Positions 25,844 through 34,679 are shown, numbered from the stretch's first letter. The stretch: DNA of 64,000 nucleotides from JADYZU01 sp964540965 (GCA_964540965.1 CAZIOT010000007.1:62001-126000); one strand, 5' to 3'. Numbers and translations: made by a program. The notes: a model not told the origin generated them from the letters alone.

Positions 25844-25874
25844 TTGACCCTGACATGATGGGAAGGTCCATATA
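25844..25874 (+). promoter_or_regulatory. CueR-type promoter of copA
   Basis: TTGACC (25844-25849) and CATATA (25869-25874) are separated by 19 bp. The spacer carries an imperfect dyad with right arm GGGAAGGT, the CueR half site, and a degenerate left arm ACCCTGAC. The two -35 regions form an 11-bp inverted repeat (25810-25820 and 25839-25849). Confidence 0.8.
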
Positions 25875-25907
25875 GCCCTTCGGCAACCATGAAAGGGGCC
25901 GAGGACC

Positions 25908-28343
25908 ATGACCCATGACAGCCTGCCGGTTTCTGGCATGACCTGCGCCTCGTGCGTGGGGCGGGTGGAACGGGCGATCCGCAAGGTGCCGGGGGTGCGC
26001 GAGGTCGCGGTGAACCTCGCCACCGAACGCGCCGAGATCGGCTATGACGGCCCCGCCGCCACGGCCGCCGTCGTCGCCGCGGTCGAAAAGGCCGGCTACG
26101 GCGTGCCGCCCGCGACGGTCGATCTGTCGATCACCGGAATGACCTGTGCCACCTGCGTCGCGCGGGTGGAAAAGGCGGCGCTGGCCGTGCCGGGGGTGAC
26201 GCGGGCGGCGGTGAACCTTGCCACCGAACGCGCGACCGTTACCGGGCAGGGCGACCCGGCGGCGCTGGCCGCGGCGGTTGCCGCGGCGATTGCCCGCGCC
26301 GGCTATGGTGCCGCCCCGGTCACCGCCGGCGACAGCGGCGCGGAGGTCGCACGCGAAGCCGACCGCGCCGCCCTGCGCCGCGACCTGATCGTCGCCGCCG
26401 TGCTGACCCTGCCGCTTTTCGTGGTCGAGATGGGCGGGCATCTGGTCCCGGCCTTTCACCACTGGCTGATGATGGCTGTCCCGACCTTCCCGCTGCGGCT
26501 GGCGGAATTTGTTCTTGCGACCGCCGTCCTGTTCGGCCCCGGCCTGCGGTTCTGGCGCAAGGGGCTCGCCTCGTTCCGCGCGCTCTCGCCCGACATGAAT
26601 GCGCTGGTCATCACCGGCGCCGGCGCGGCCTGGGCGTTCTCGACCGTGGCGACCTTTGCCCCCGGGCTGCTGCCGCCGGGCGGGGCGGTGGTCTATTTCG
26701 AATCCGCCGCGGTGATCGTGACCCTGATCCTGCTGGGCAAATATCTGGAATCACTCGCCCGTGGCCGCACGTCCGAGGCGATCCGCCATCTGATGCGGCT
26801 GGCGCCCGACACCGCCCGCGTGGTGCGCAATGGCAGCGAAGCCGACTTGGCGCTGGCCGAGGTCCGCCCCGGCGACCTGATCCGCATCCGCCCCGGCGAC
26901 CGGGTGCCGGTCGATGGCACCATCATCGAAGGGTCGAGTTTCCTTGACGAATCGATGCTGACCGGAGAGCCGCTGCCCGTCGAACGCGGCCCCGGCGCCC
27001 CCGTCACCGCCGGTACCGTCAACGGCACCGGCAGCTTTCTGTTCCGTGCCGAACGGGTCGGGGCCGAGACGGTGCTGGCGCAGATCGTCCGCATGGTCGA
27101 GGCGGCGCAGGGCGCGAAACTGCCGGTGCAGGCGGCGGTGGACCGGGTGACGGCGTGGTTCGTGCCGGCGGTCATGGCCATCGCACTGGTCACGGTGATC
27201 CTGTGGGCTGTCCTGACCGGCGATCCGGCGCTTGCGCTGGTCAATGGCGTTGCCGTCCTCATCATCGCCTGTCCCTGTGCCATGGGCCTTGCGACGCCGG
27301 TGTCGATCATGGTCGGCACCGGGCGGGCGGCGGAACTGGGCGTGCTGTTCCGCAACGGCGCCGCCTTGCAGGCCCTTGCCGGGGTGGCGACCGTCGCCTT
27401 CGACAAGACCGGCACCCTGACCGAAGGCACGCCGGTGCTGACCGATCTGGTGCCGGCGCCGGGGCAGGACCGCGCCGCCGTGCTGCGCCTTGCCGGCGCG
27501 GCCGAGGCCGGGTCCGAACACCCCGTCGCGCAGGCGATCACCGCCGCGGCGCGGGCCGAAGGCGCGCTTCCCGCCGCGCAGGGGTTCGAGGCCGTTCCCG
27601 GCATGGGCCTGCGCGCCACGGTCGAGGGGCAACGGGTCGAGATCGGCGCCGGCCGCTTCATGGCCGCGCTTGGCATCGACACCGCGCCGCTTGACGCGGC
27701 CGCGGCGGATCTGGCGCAAAAGGCCCGCAGCCCGCTGTTCGTGGCCCTTGACGGCCGGCTTGCCGCGCTGGTCGCGGTGGCCGACCGGCTGCGCCCGGCA
27801 ACGCCCGCTGCCGTCGCCGCCCTGCACCGGCTGGGCTTGGCGACCGCGATGCTGACCGGCGATGCCGCACCCACTGCAGCCGCCATCGGCGCCGAGGCTG
27901 GCATCGACCTGATCCGCGCCGAGATCCTGCCCGCCGGCAAGGTCGCGGCGCTGCGCGACCTGCCCGGACCGGTGGCCTTTACCGGCGACGGCATCAACGA
28001 CGCCCCCGCGCTGGCCGAGGCCGATGTCGGCATTGCCGTCGGCAGCGGCACCGATGTCGCCATCGAAAGCGCCGATGTGGTGCTGACCGGCGGCGACCTG
28101 GCCGCGGTGCCGCGCGCGGTGGGCCTTGCCCGCGCCGTGATGCGCAACATCCGGCAGAACCTGTTCTGGGCCTTTGCCTACAATGCCGCGCTGATACCGG
28201 TCGCCGCCGGGGTGCTGTATCCGGCGACCGGCATCCTTCTGTCGCCGATGCTGGCCGCCGGGGCGATGGCCCTGTCTTCGGTCTTTGTGTTGTCGAATGC
28301 GCTGCGGCTGCGGCGCTGGTCCCCGGAAAGGAGAATGCCATGA
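25908..28343 (+). CDS. copA: Copper-exporting P1B-type ATPase
   Basis: This 811-residue inner-membrane pump expels Cu(I) at the cost of ATP. It has two N-terminal metal-binding domains (GMTCASC at residues 10-16 and GMTCATC at 77-83), eight predicted membrane helices, and the actuator TGE at about 352-354. The ion-path CPC lies at about 455-457, the phosphorylation loop DKTGTLTE at 499-506, and GDGINDAPALAEADVGIAVGSGTDVA from about 693. The last helices and MALSSVFVLSNALRLRR match the Cu+ subgroup. It overlaps cueR by 4 bp and is driven by the 19-bp-spacer promoter. Confidence 0.97.
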   Translation: MTHDSLPVSGMTCASCVGRVERAIRKVPGVREVAVNLATERAEIGYDGPAATAAVVAAVEKAGYGVPPATVDLSITGMTCATCVARVEKAALAVPGVTRAAVNLATERATVTGQGDPAALAAAVAAAIARAGYGAAPVTAGDSGAEVAREADRAALRRDLIVAAVLTLPLFVVEMGGHLVPAFHHWLMMAVPTFPLRLAEFVLATAVLFGPGLRFWRKGLASFRALSPDMNALVITGAGAAWAFSTVATFAPGLLPPGGAVVYFESAAVIVTLILLGKYLESLARGRTSEAIRHLMRLAPDTARVVRNGSEADLALAEVRPGDLIRIRPGDRVPVDGTIIEGSSFLDESMLTGEPLPVERGPGAPVTAGTVNGTGSFLFRAERVGAETVLAQIVRMVEAAQGAKLPVQAAVDRVTAWFVPAVMAIALVTVILWAVLTGDPALALVNGVAVLIIACPCAMGLATPVSIMVGTGRAAELGVLFRNGAALQALAGVATVAFDKTGTLTEGTPVLTDLVPAPGQDRAAVLRLAGAAEAGSEHPVAQAITAAARAEGALPAAQGFEAVPGMGLRATVEGQRVEIGAGRFMAALGIDTAPLDAAAADLAQKARSPLFVALDGRLAALVAVADRLRPATPAAVAALHRLGLATAMLTGDAAPTAAAIGAEAGIDLIRAEILPAGKVAALRDLPGPVAFTGDGINDAPALAEADVGIAVGSGTDVAIESADVVLTGGDLAAVPRAVGLARAVMRNIRQNLFWAFAYNAALIPVAAGVLYPATGILLSPMLAAGAMALSSVFVLSNALRLRRWSPERRMP

Positions 28344-28756
28344 ACATCGGCGAGGCCGCCAAGGCCACCGGCGTTTCCGCCAAGATGATCCGCTATTACG
28401 AGGACACCGGCCTGATCCGCGCGCCGCAGCGCAGCATGTCGGGTTATCGCCGCTATGGCGACAACGACCTTGCCGTGCTGCGCTTCATCCGCCGGGCGCG
28501 GGATCTGGGCTTTGCCGTCAAGGAAATCGCCACTCTGCTCGCGCTCTGGCAGGACCGCGGACGGGCCAGCGGCGATGTCAAGGCGCTGGCCCTTGCCCAT
28601 GTCGCCGACCTGCGCCGCCGGATGGACGAGATGCAGGCGATGGCCGACACCCTGTCGCATCTGGCCGCGACCTGCCACGGCGACGACCGGCCCGATTGTC
28701 CGATCCTGGACGGGTTGTCGGGCGAATCCTGCTGCAAGACTGAATCGGCGGCCTGA
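28340..28756 (+). CDS. cueR: Cu(I)-responsive MerR-family regulator
   Basis: The 138-residue regulator has an N-terminal winged helix (MNIGEAAKATGVSAKMIRYYEDTGLI...SGYRRYG), a dimerisation helix and the C-terminal metal loop CHGDDRPDC. That loop is the Cys-x7-Cys spacing of CueR which selects Cu(I), Ag(I) or Au(I). CCKTESAA at the end adds two further cysteines. It overlaps copA (ATGA) and so is made with the pump. It should activate both divergent copper promoters at 25785-25874 by untwisting their long spacers. Confidence 0.94.
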   Translation: MNIGEAAKATGVSAKMIRYYEDTGLIRAPQRSMSGYRRYGDNDLAVLRFIRRARDLGFAVKEIATLLALWQDRGRASGDVKALALAHVADLRRRMDEMQAMADTLSHLAATCHGDDRPDCPILDGLSGESCCKTESAA

Positions 28757-28813
28757 TCGGAAGACGTCCGAAGGTTCGTGTGCAAAAATCAGAGATCACG
28801 CAATAAACTTCGC

Positions 28814-28826
28814 CAATTCCGAATTG
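28814..28826. promoter_or_regulatory. Palindrome upstream of dadA
   Basis: CAATTC-C-GAATTG is a perfect 13-bp palindrome in an AT-richer patch 83 bp ahead of dadA. An Lrp/AsnC-type regulator is plausible because D-amino-acid catabolic genes are often under such control; this is inference. Confidence 0.35.
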
Positions 28827-28908
28827 CAGCGTCCCTTTCCAGCAGCACATTTCCCGCACCCCATGCGACACCCTGACGCAACACGAACCCCCGCGGCGGA
28901 GCTGTCCC

Positions 28909-30207
28909 ATGAAGGTTGTCATCCTTGGTGCCGGTGTCATCGGCGTGACCCAGGCCTGGTATCTGGCCGGGGCGGGGCATGAGGTCACGGTGATCGACCG
29001 CCAGCCGGCTCCGGCGCGCGAAACCTCGTTCGCCAATGCCGGCGAGATCAGCCCGGGCTATTCCGCCCCCTGGGCCGCACCGGGGATCCCGCTCAAGGCG
29101 CTGAAATGGATGTTCCAGCGCCATGCGCCGCTGATCATCGACCCGCGCCCCGACATGATGAAACTGTCGTGGATGGCGCGGATGCTGATGAACTGCACCG
29201 CCGATGCCTATGCGGTGAACAAGGCGCGGATGGTGCGGCTTGCCGAATATTCCCGCGACTGCCTGATCGACCTGCGCAATTCGACCGGGATCGAATACGA
29301 CAACCGCTCGCAGGGCACCCTGCAGGTGTTCCGCAGCGAGGCGCAGGTCGCCGCCGCGGCGAAGGACATCAAGGTTCTCAAAGAGGGCGGCGTCCCGTTC
29401 GAGGTGCTTGACCGTGCCGGCTGCCTGAACGCCGAACCGGGGCTGGCCGGGGCGGCCGACCTCATCGCCGGCGGGCTGCGGCTGCCCAACGACGAAACCG
29501 GCGACTGCTTCCTTTTCACCAACCGCCTGGCCGAGATGGCCGCGGCCAAGGGTGTGACCTTCCGCTATGGCGTCACCATCCGCGCCATCCACCAGTCGGC
29601 CGGCCGCATCGACCATGTCGAGACCGATGCCGGCCCGGTCCGCGCCGATGCCTATGTCCTGGCGATGGGGCCGCATTCGCCGCTGATCGCCCGGCCCCTT
29701 GGCATCAGGCTGCCGGTCTATCCGCTCAAGGGCTATTCGATCACGGTGCCGGTGGTGGATGCCGCCCGCGCGCCGGTGTCGACGGTGATGGACGAAACCT
29801 ACAAGGTGGCGATCACCCGGCTTGGCAACCGGATCCGCGTGGGCGGGCTGGCAGAGATCGCCGGCTATGACCTGAGGCTGCGTCCGCGGCGGCAGGCGAC
29901 GCTGACCAAATCGGTCGAGGATCTGTTCGGCGGCGCCGGCGACCAGTCGCGGGCCGAGTTCTGGACCGGCCTGCGCCCGATGACGCCGGACGGCACGCCC
30001 ATCGTCGGGCGCACCGCCTATGCCAACCTCTACACCAACACCGGCCACGGCACCCTTGGCTGGACCATGGCGGCGGGCTCGGGCAAGCTCTTGTCCGATC
30101 TCATCTCGGGGGCGCGGCCCGACATCGCCCATGCCGACCTTGGCCATGCCCGCTATCTGCGCGACGGCCGCCGGGCGCAGGGGCCGCTGGTTCCCGTCGC
30201 CGGCTGA
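28909..30207 (+). CDS. dadA: D-amino acid dehydrogenase small subunit
   Basis: This 432-residue flavoprotein oxidises D-amino acids such as D-alanine to 2-oxo acids, passing electrons to the respiratory chain at the inner membrane. It has an N-terminal FAD dinucleotide fold (MKVVILGAGVIGVTQAWYLAGAGHEVTVIDR) and the DadA stretch ETSFANAGEISPGYSAPWAAPGIPLKALKWM. The C-terminus is FWTGLRPMTPDGTPIVGRT...YTNTGHGTLGWTMAAGSGKLLSDLISG. No alanine racemase gene is adjacent. It stands as a single gene behind a 152-bp gap. Confidence 0.95.
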   Translation: MKVVILGAGVIGVTQAWYLAGAGHEVTVIDRQPAPARETSFANAGEISPGYSAPWAAPGIPLKALKWMFQRHAPLIIDPRPDMMKLSWMARMLMNCTADAYAVNKARMVRLAEYSRDCLIDLRNSTGIEYDNRSQGTLQVFRSEAQVAAAAKDIKVLKEGGVPFEVLDRAGCLNAEPGLAGAADLIAGGLRLPNDETGDCFLFTNRLAEMAAAKGVTFRYGVTIRAIHQSAGRIDHVETDAGPVRADAYVLAMGPHSPLIARPLGIRLPVYPLKGYSITVPVVDAARAPVSTVMDETYKVAITRLGNRIRVGGLAEIAGYDLRLRPRRQATLTKSVEDLFGGAGDQSRAEFWTGLRPMTPDGTPIVGRTAYANLYTNTGHGTLGWTMAAGSGKLLSDLISGARPDIAHADLGHARYLRDGRRAQGPLVPVAG

Positions 30208-30272
30208 GGCGACTGGAAAAGCGGCGCTGGGAAGGTTAGGGCAGGGGCCCGACCCCCTGCCTGAGGACGTCA

Positions 30273-31343
30273 ATGCCGGTGCTGCACTGGATCCGGGCCG
30301 AATTCGGCCCGCCGCTTGGCCCGCCCAACCCGCGCGAGGCGCTGCGTGCCGCCTCGGGCGGGGCGCTGGCCCTGGGGATCCTCGGCTTTGCCGCGGTCTG
30401 GGGCGGCGCCGGCTTTGCCCTGCCGCTTGGTGCCTCGGCGGTGCTGGTCTTTGCCGTGCCGAACTCGCCCCTCGCGCAGCCATGGTCGGTGGTGTTGGGC
30501 AACAGCCTGTCGGCGCTGACCGGGGTGCTGGTGGCGCTGGCGCTGCCGCATCCGGTGCTGGCGCCGGCGCTGGCCTTCGGGCTTGCCCTGCCGGTCATGA
30601 TGGTCACCCGCGCGCTGCATCCGCCTGGCGGGGCGCTGGCGGTATCGGCGGCGGTGCTGGTGCTGGACGGATCGGCGACGCCCCTGTGGGCGCTGTGGCC
30701 AGTGGCGGGCGAATCGGCCTTGCTGGTGGCGGCCGGCATCCTGTGGAACCGGGCGACGGGCCGGATCTATCCGTTCCGCGTGCCGACAGGGCCCAGCCAG
30801 GCGCCGCCGCGGCCGCCCGGCCTTGACCCCGACCATCTGCGCGACCTGCTGACGCGGTTTCGCCAAAGCGCCAACATCGGGGTCGAGGATCTGGCCCGCC
30901 TGATCGCCGCCGCCGAATCCGATGCCGCCGCCCACCGTTTCGGCGGTCTGACCGTGGGCGAGGTGATGACGCCGAACCCCCTGACCGTCAGCCCCGAGGA
31001 CAGCGCAGCGCATCTGGCCGACCTGATCCAGGAGCGCGGATTCACCAGCTTTCCGGTGGTCGAACACGGCATTCTCAAGGGCACCGTCGCGCAGGGCGAC
31101 CTGATCCGCGGCGTGATGGCGCGCGGGCGGCGCGGGCTGACCGTCGGGCAGATGATGTCGCGGCACCTGCGGGTGCTCGATGCCTCGGCGCCGGTGGCGC
31201 GGCTGTTGCCGGAACTGGCCAACGGCGATGTCGCCGCGGTGGCGGTGCTGGACGAGGGCAAATTGGCCGGCGTCGTCACAAGGTCCGACCTTTTGGCGCT
31301 GCTGACCCACGAACTGGCGCTGCCGGACCTGACGCGAACTTGA
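30273..31343 (+). CDS. HPP-family membrane protein fused to a CBS pair
   Basis: The 356-residue protein has an N-terminal HPP domain with four membrane segments (about residues 25-165) and the name-giving motif in TRALHPPGGALAVSAAV, followed by a cytoplasmic linker. A C-terminal pair of CBS modules follows at about 228-285 (VGEVMTPNPLTVSPEDSAAHLADLI) and 292-350 (VGQMMSRHLRVLDASAPVARLLPEL). CBS pairs usually bind adenine nucleotides. HPP proteins have been linked to nitrite transport in plastids and cyanobacteria, but the role here is unknown. It stands alone between dadA and ccdA. Confidence 0.88.
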   Translation: MPVLHWIRAEFGPPLGPPNPREALRAASGGALALGILGFAAVWGGAGFALPLGASAVLVFAVPNSPLAQPWSVVLGNSLSALTGVLVALALPHPVLAPALAFGLALPVMMVTRALHPPGGALAVSAAVLVLDGSATPLWALWPVAGESALLVAAGILWNRATGRIYPFRVPTGPSQAPPRPPGLDPDHLRDLLTRFRQSANIGVEDLARLIAAAESDAAAHRFGGLTVGEVMTPNPLTVSPEDSAAHLADLIQERGFTSFPVVEHGILKGTVAQGDLIRGVMARGRRGLTVGQMMSRHLRVLDASAPVARLLPELANGDVAAVAVLDEGKLAGVVTRSDLLALLTHELALPDLTRT

Positions 31344-31392
31344 AACGACTTCGCCGCCGGCGGATGCTAGGCGGCGGTAAACCGGGGACACC

Positions 31393-32145
31393 ATGCCTGA
31401 CGCCGCCATCCTGTCCGATGCCACGCTGCTGCCCGCGATGCTGGTCGCGCTGATGGCCGGGCTGCTGTCCTTTCTCAGCCCCTGTGTGCTGCCGGTGGTG
31501 CCGCCCTACCTGGCCTACATGGGCGGCGTTTCGGTGACCGAGATGGAGGATCGCGCCGGTCGCGGCCGGGTCATCGCCGCCGCCGGGTTCTTTGTCCTTG
31601 GCCTGTCGGTGGTGTTCCTGCTCTTGGGCATGGGCGCCTCGGCCCTGGGCCGGGCGCTCTTGCCCTGGCTTGGCCATCTGACCACGCTGTCGGGGATCGT
31701 CGTGATGATCTTTGGCGCGCATTTCATCGGCATCTTCCGCCTGCGCTTCATGGACCGCGAGGCGCGGCTGGATGCCGGCGACCGCGGCGGTTCGGCGCTT
31801 GGCGCCTTCGTGCTGGGGCTGGCCTTCGCCTTTGGCTGGACGCCCTGCCTGGGTCCGATCCTGTCGGCGATCCTGACCCTTGCCGCGACCGAGGCCGACC
31901 TTGCCCGCGGCGCGGCGCTGCTCGCGGTCTATGCCGTGGGCCTTGGCATCCCGTTCCTGCTGGTCGCCGCCTTCTTTCCGCGGCTCAAGGGGGTGATGGC
32001 CTTCATGAAGCGGCATATGGAGCGGATCGAGCGTATCTCGGGCCTGCTCCTGTGGACCGTCGGTCTGATGATGCTGACCGGGCAGTTCAGCGATTTCGCC
32101 TGGTGGCTGCTCGAGACCTTTCCGGCGCTGGCGACGGTGGGGTAG
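31393..32145 (+). CDS. ccdA: CcdA-type thiol-disulfide transporter, cytochrome c biogenesis
   Basis: This 250-residue polytopic inner-membrane protein has six predicted helices. The paired transmembrane cysteines lie in LLSFLSPCVLPVVPPYLAYMGG and AFGWTPCLGPILSAIL, the two conserved SPC and TPC motifs. CcdA passes electrons from cytoplasmic thioredoxin to periplasmic thioredoxin-like proteins that keep apocytochrome haem-binding cysteines reduced. Length is normal for the short CcdA form. It is convergent with eda; both stop codons lie in a shared hairpin. Confidence 0.94.
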   Translation: MPDAAILSDATLLPAMLVALMAGLLSFLSPCVLPVVPPYLAYMGGVSVTEMEDRAGRGRVIAAAGFFVLGLSVVFLLLGMGASALGRALLPWLGHLTTLSGIVVMIFGAHFIGIFRLRFMDREARLDAGDRGGSALGAFVLGLAFAFGWTPCLGPILSAILTLAATEADLARGAALLAVYAVGLGIPFLLVAAFFPRLKGVMAFMKRHMERIERISGLLLWTVGLMMLTGQFSDFAWWLLETFPALATVG

Positions 32146-32159
32146 GGCCGTGCCCTACC
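32141..32159. terminator. Bidirectional hairpin holding both stop codons
   Basis: GGTAGGGC-CGT-GCCCTACC is an 8-bp perfect stem with a triloop. The ccdA stop TAG (32143-32145) and the eda stop (32155-32157, minus) lie in opposite arms. There is no T run, so termination strength is uncertain. Confidence 0.5.
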
Positions 32160-32796
32160 GCGCCAGGGCCGCCGCCTCGGCCGCCAGCCGGGTGATGCCG
32201 GCCCAGTCGCCGGCGGCGACCATCTGCGCCGGCGCCACCCAGGATCCGCCGACGCACATCACGTTCGGCAGCGCCAGATAATCGGGCGCATTGCGCAGCC
32301 CGATGCCGCCGGTGGGGCAAAAGCGCATCTGCGGGATCGGCGCGCCGATCGCCTTCAGCGCCGGAACGCCGCCGTTGACCTCGGCCGGAAAGAACTTGGC
32401 CACGCTATAGCCGCGGTCCAGCAGCCGCATCACATCCGACGGCGTGGCGGTGCCGCACAGCATCGGCAGGTCGTTCGCCTCGGCCGCGTCCAGGAGCCGG
32501 TCGGTGAAACCGGGCGAGACGCCGAAATTCGCCCCCGCCGCCTTGGCCGCCTCGACATCCTTGTCGTTCAGCAGGGTGCCGGCGCCGACGACGCCGCCCT
32601 CGACCGCGGCCATGGCGCGGATCGCGTCCAGGGCTGCGGGGGTGCGCAGGGTGACCTCAAGCGCCGGCAGCCCGCCGGCGACAAGCGCCCGGGCCAGACC
32701 CTCGGCCCGGTCGGCGTCGTCGATCACCAGCACCGGAACCACCGGGGCCAGGGCGCAGACGCGGGCGGCAAGGTCAGAGGCATTTTCGGGGGTCAT
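32155..32796 (-). CDS. eda: KDPG aldolase (Entner-Doudoroff)
   Basis: This 213-residue class I aldolase cleaves 2-dehydro-3-deoxy-6-phosphogluconate to pyruvate and glyceraldehyde 3-phosphate. It has VPVLVIDDADRAEGLARALVAGGLPALEVTLRTPAAL with the catalytic Glu, VVGAGTLLN, FGVSPGFTDRLL, and VAKFFPAEVNGGVPALKAI with the Schiff-base Lys, then RFCPTGGIGLRNAPDYL. It lies 11 bp behind edd, giving a compact Entner-Doudoroff operon. Confidence 0.96.
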   Translation of the reverse strand: MTPENASDLAARVCALAPVVPVLVIDDADRAEGLARALVAGGLPALEVTLRTPAALDAIRAMAAVEGGVVGAGTLLNDKDVEAAKAAGANFGVSPGFTDRLLDAAEANDLPMLCGTATPSDVMRLLDRGYSVAKFFPAEVNGGVPALKAIGAPIPQMRFCPTGGIGLRNAPDYLALPNVMCVGGSWVAPAQMVAAGDWAGITRLAAEAAALAR

Positions 32797-32807
32797 GGGC
32801 AGTCCTT

Positions 32808-34610
32808 TCAGACAACGACGGCGGCGCCATCGGCGGCAAGGCCGACATTGCGCCGGAAGGCTTCGAACAGTTCGCGGCCGATGCCGTGGCCGTTGCCGGA
32901 AAGATCCGCCGGTTCCGCGCTGCGCCCGGTCAGGTCGGCCAGCACGTCCAGCCGCCCGGTGCCGGCGTCCAGCCGCACCAGATCGCCGTCGCGGATCAGC
33001 GCGATGGGGCCGCCGTCCGCCGCCTCGGGGCAGACATGGATCGCGGCCGGCACCTTGCCGCTTGCGCCCGACATCCGGCCATCCGTCACCAGCGCGACCT
33101 TGAGCCCGCGGTCAAGCAGGTTCGACAGCGACGGCGTCAGCGAATGCAGTTCCGGCATGCCGTTGGCCTTTGGCCCCTGATAGCGGACCACGACCACGGT
33201 GTCGGCGGTGATGCGCCCGGCCTTGACCGCGGCCTTCACGTCGTTCTGGTCATGGAACACCATGGCCGGCGCCTCGATCACATGGTTCTCGGGCTTCACG
33301 GCCGAGGATTTGATCACCGCGCGGCCAAGGTTGCCCGAAAGCTGGGTCAGCCCGCCGGTCGGCATGAACGGATCGCGCGCCGGGCGCAGGATGCGGTCGT
33401 TCAGCGTCCGGCCCGGCCCGTCCTCATAGACGACGCGGCCGTCCTTCAGTTTCGGCTCCTGCGTATAGCGCGCCAGCCCGTCGCCGGCGATGGTGCGGCT
33501 GTCGTCATGCAACAGCCCGGCGTCCAGCAATTCGCCGATCATGTAGGCCAGCCCGCCCGCGGCGTGGAAATGGTTCACGTCGGCAAGACCGTTGGGATAG
33601 ACCTTGGCCATCAGCGGCACCACGCCGGAAATGTCGTGGAAATCGTCCAGCGTCAGGTGGATGCCCGCCGCCCGCGCCATCGCCGGCAGGTGAAGGACAA
33701 GGTTCGTCGACCCGCCCGTCGCCATCAGCCCGACGATGCCGTTGACGAAGGCGCGTTCGTCCAGCACCTCGCCCGCCGGGGTAAAGGCATTGCCCAGCGC
33801 GGTGATCGCGAGCGCCCGTTCGACGCCGGCCACCGTCAGCGCCTCGCGCAGGGGGGTGTTGGGGTTGACGAAACTGGCGCCCGGCAGGTGCAGGCCCATG
33901 AATTCCATCAGCATCTGATTGGTGTTGGCGGTGCCATAGAAGGTGCAGGTGCCCGGCCCGTGATAGGACGCCATCTCGGCCGCCATAAGTGCGTCGCGGC
34001 CGACCTCTCCGGCGGCAAAGGCCTGCCTCACCTTGGCCTTTTCGTCATTGGGCAGACCGCTGGTCATCGGCCCGGCCGGAATGAACACCGCTGGCACATG
34101 GCCAAAGGTGGCGGCGGCAATGACAAGACCCGGCACGATCTTGTCGCAGACGCCCAGATACAGCGCGGCGTCAAAGGTGTTGTGCGACAGCGCCACCCCG
34201 GCGGCCAGCGCGATCACATCGCGCGAGAACAGCGACAGTTCCATCCCCGGCTGGCCCTGCGTGACGCCATCGCACATCGCCGGCACACCGCCCGCCACCT
34301 GCGCCGTGCCGCCGGCAGCGCGGGCCGCGGCGCGGATCAGTTCGGGATAGCGTTCATAGGGCTGATGCGCCGACAGCATGTCATTGTAGGCGGTGACGAT
34401 GCCGATATTCGGCGCCCGCCCGGCGGCCAGTTCCGGCTTGTCGACGCCCGCGGCGGCATAGGCGTGGGCCTGGTTGCCGCAGGACAGATGCGCCCGCGCC
34501 GGACCGGCCTCGGCCGCGCGGCGCAGGCGGTCAAGATAGGTGGCGCGGCTGACCGCGCTGCGCGCGCGGATGCGGTCGGTCACGGCGGCGAGTGTGGAAT
34601 GAAGGCCCAT
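32808..34610 (-). CDS. edd: 6-phosphogluconate dehydratase (Entner-Doudoroff)
   Basis: This 600-residue iron-sulfur dehydratase of the IlvD/Edd family converts 6-phosphogluconate to KDPG. Cluster cysteines appear in HLSCGNQAHAYA, VPAMCDGVTQGQPGMELSLFSRD and YLGVCDKIVPGL; other marks are GPMTSGLPNDEK, GTCTFYGTANTNQMLMEFMG, ATGGSTNLVLHLPAMARAAG and TDGRMSGASGKVPAAIHVCPEA. The start at 34608-34610 follows GGAGCG; the longer frame (52 codons) runs into the operator. A LacI-type operator lies 58 bp upstream. Confidence 0.96.
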   Translation of the reverse strand: MGLHSTLAAVTDRIRARSAVSRATYLDRLRRAAEAGPARAHLSCGNQAHAYAAAGVDKPELAAGRAPNIGIVTAYNDMLSAHQPYERYPELIRAAARAAGGTAQVAGGVPAMCDGVTQGQPGMELSLFSRDVIALAAGVALSHNTFDAALYLGVCDKIVPGLVIAAATFGHVPAVFIPAGPMTSGLPNDEKAKVRQAFAAGEVGRDALMAAEMASYHGPGTCTFYGTANTNQMLMEFMGLHLPGASFVNPNTPLREALTVAGVERALAITALGNAFTPAGEVLDERAFVNGIVGLMATGGSTNLVLHLPAMARAAGIHLTLDDFHDISGVVPLMAKVYPNGLADVNHFHAAGGLAYMIGELLDAGLLHDDSRTIAGDGLARYTQEPKLKDGRVVYEDGPGRTLNDRILRPARDPFMPTGGLTQLSGNLGRAVIKSSAVKPENHVIEAPAMVFHDQNDVKAAVKAGRITADTVVVVRYQGPKANGMPELHSLTPSLSNLLDRGLKVALVTDGRMSGASGKVPAAIHVCPEAADGGPIALIRDGDLVRLDAGTGRLDVLADLTGRSAEPADLSGNGHGIGRELFEAFRRNVGLAADGAAVVV

Positions 34611-34667
34611 CGGTCGCTCCGGCTGGCATGGCTGGCTTTCGGTATCGGACGCAGGATAGCACGCGCG

Positions 34668-34679
34668 GTTAGCGCTAAC
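34668..34679. promoter_or_regulatory. LacI-family operator upstream of edd-eda
   Basis: GTTAGCGCTAAC is a perfect 12-bp palindrome with central CG, the usual shape of LacI-family operators. It lies between the divergent edd operon and the lipoprotein gene at 34824, 58 bp from edd and 145 bp from the other gene. No LacI-family gene is within the window, so the regulator is encoded elsewhere. Confidence 0.7.

Noticed and set aside
28789..30483. 564-codon minus-strand frame
   Set aside because: Antisense to dadA; composition is arginine/glycine-rich with no family motif.
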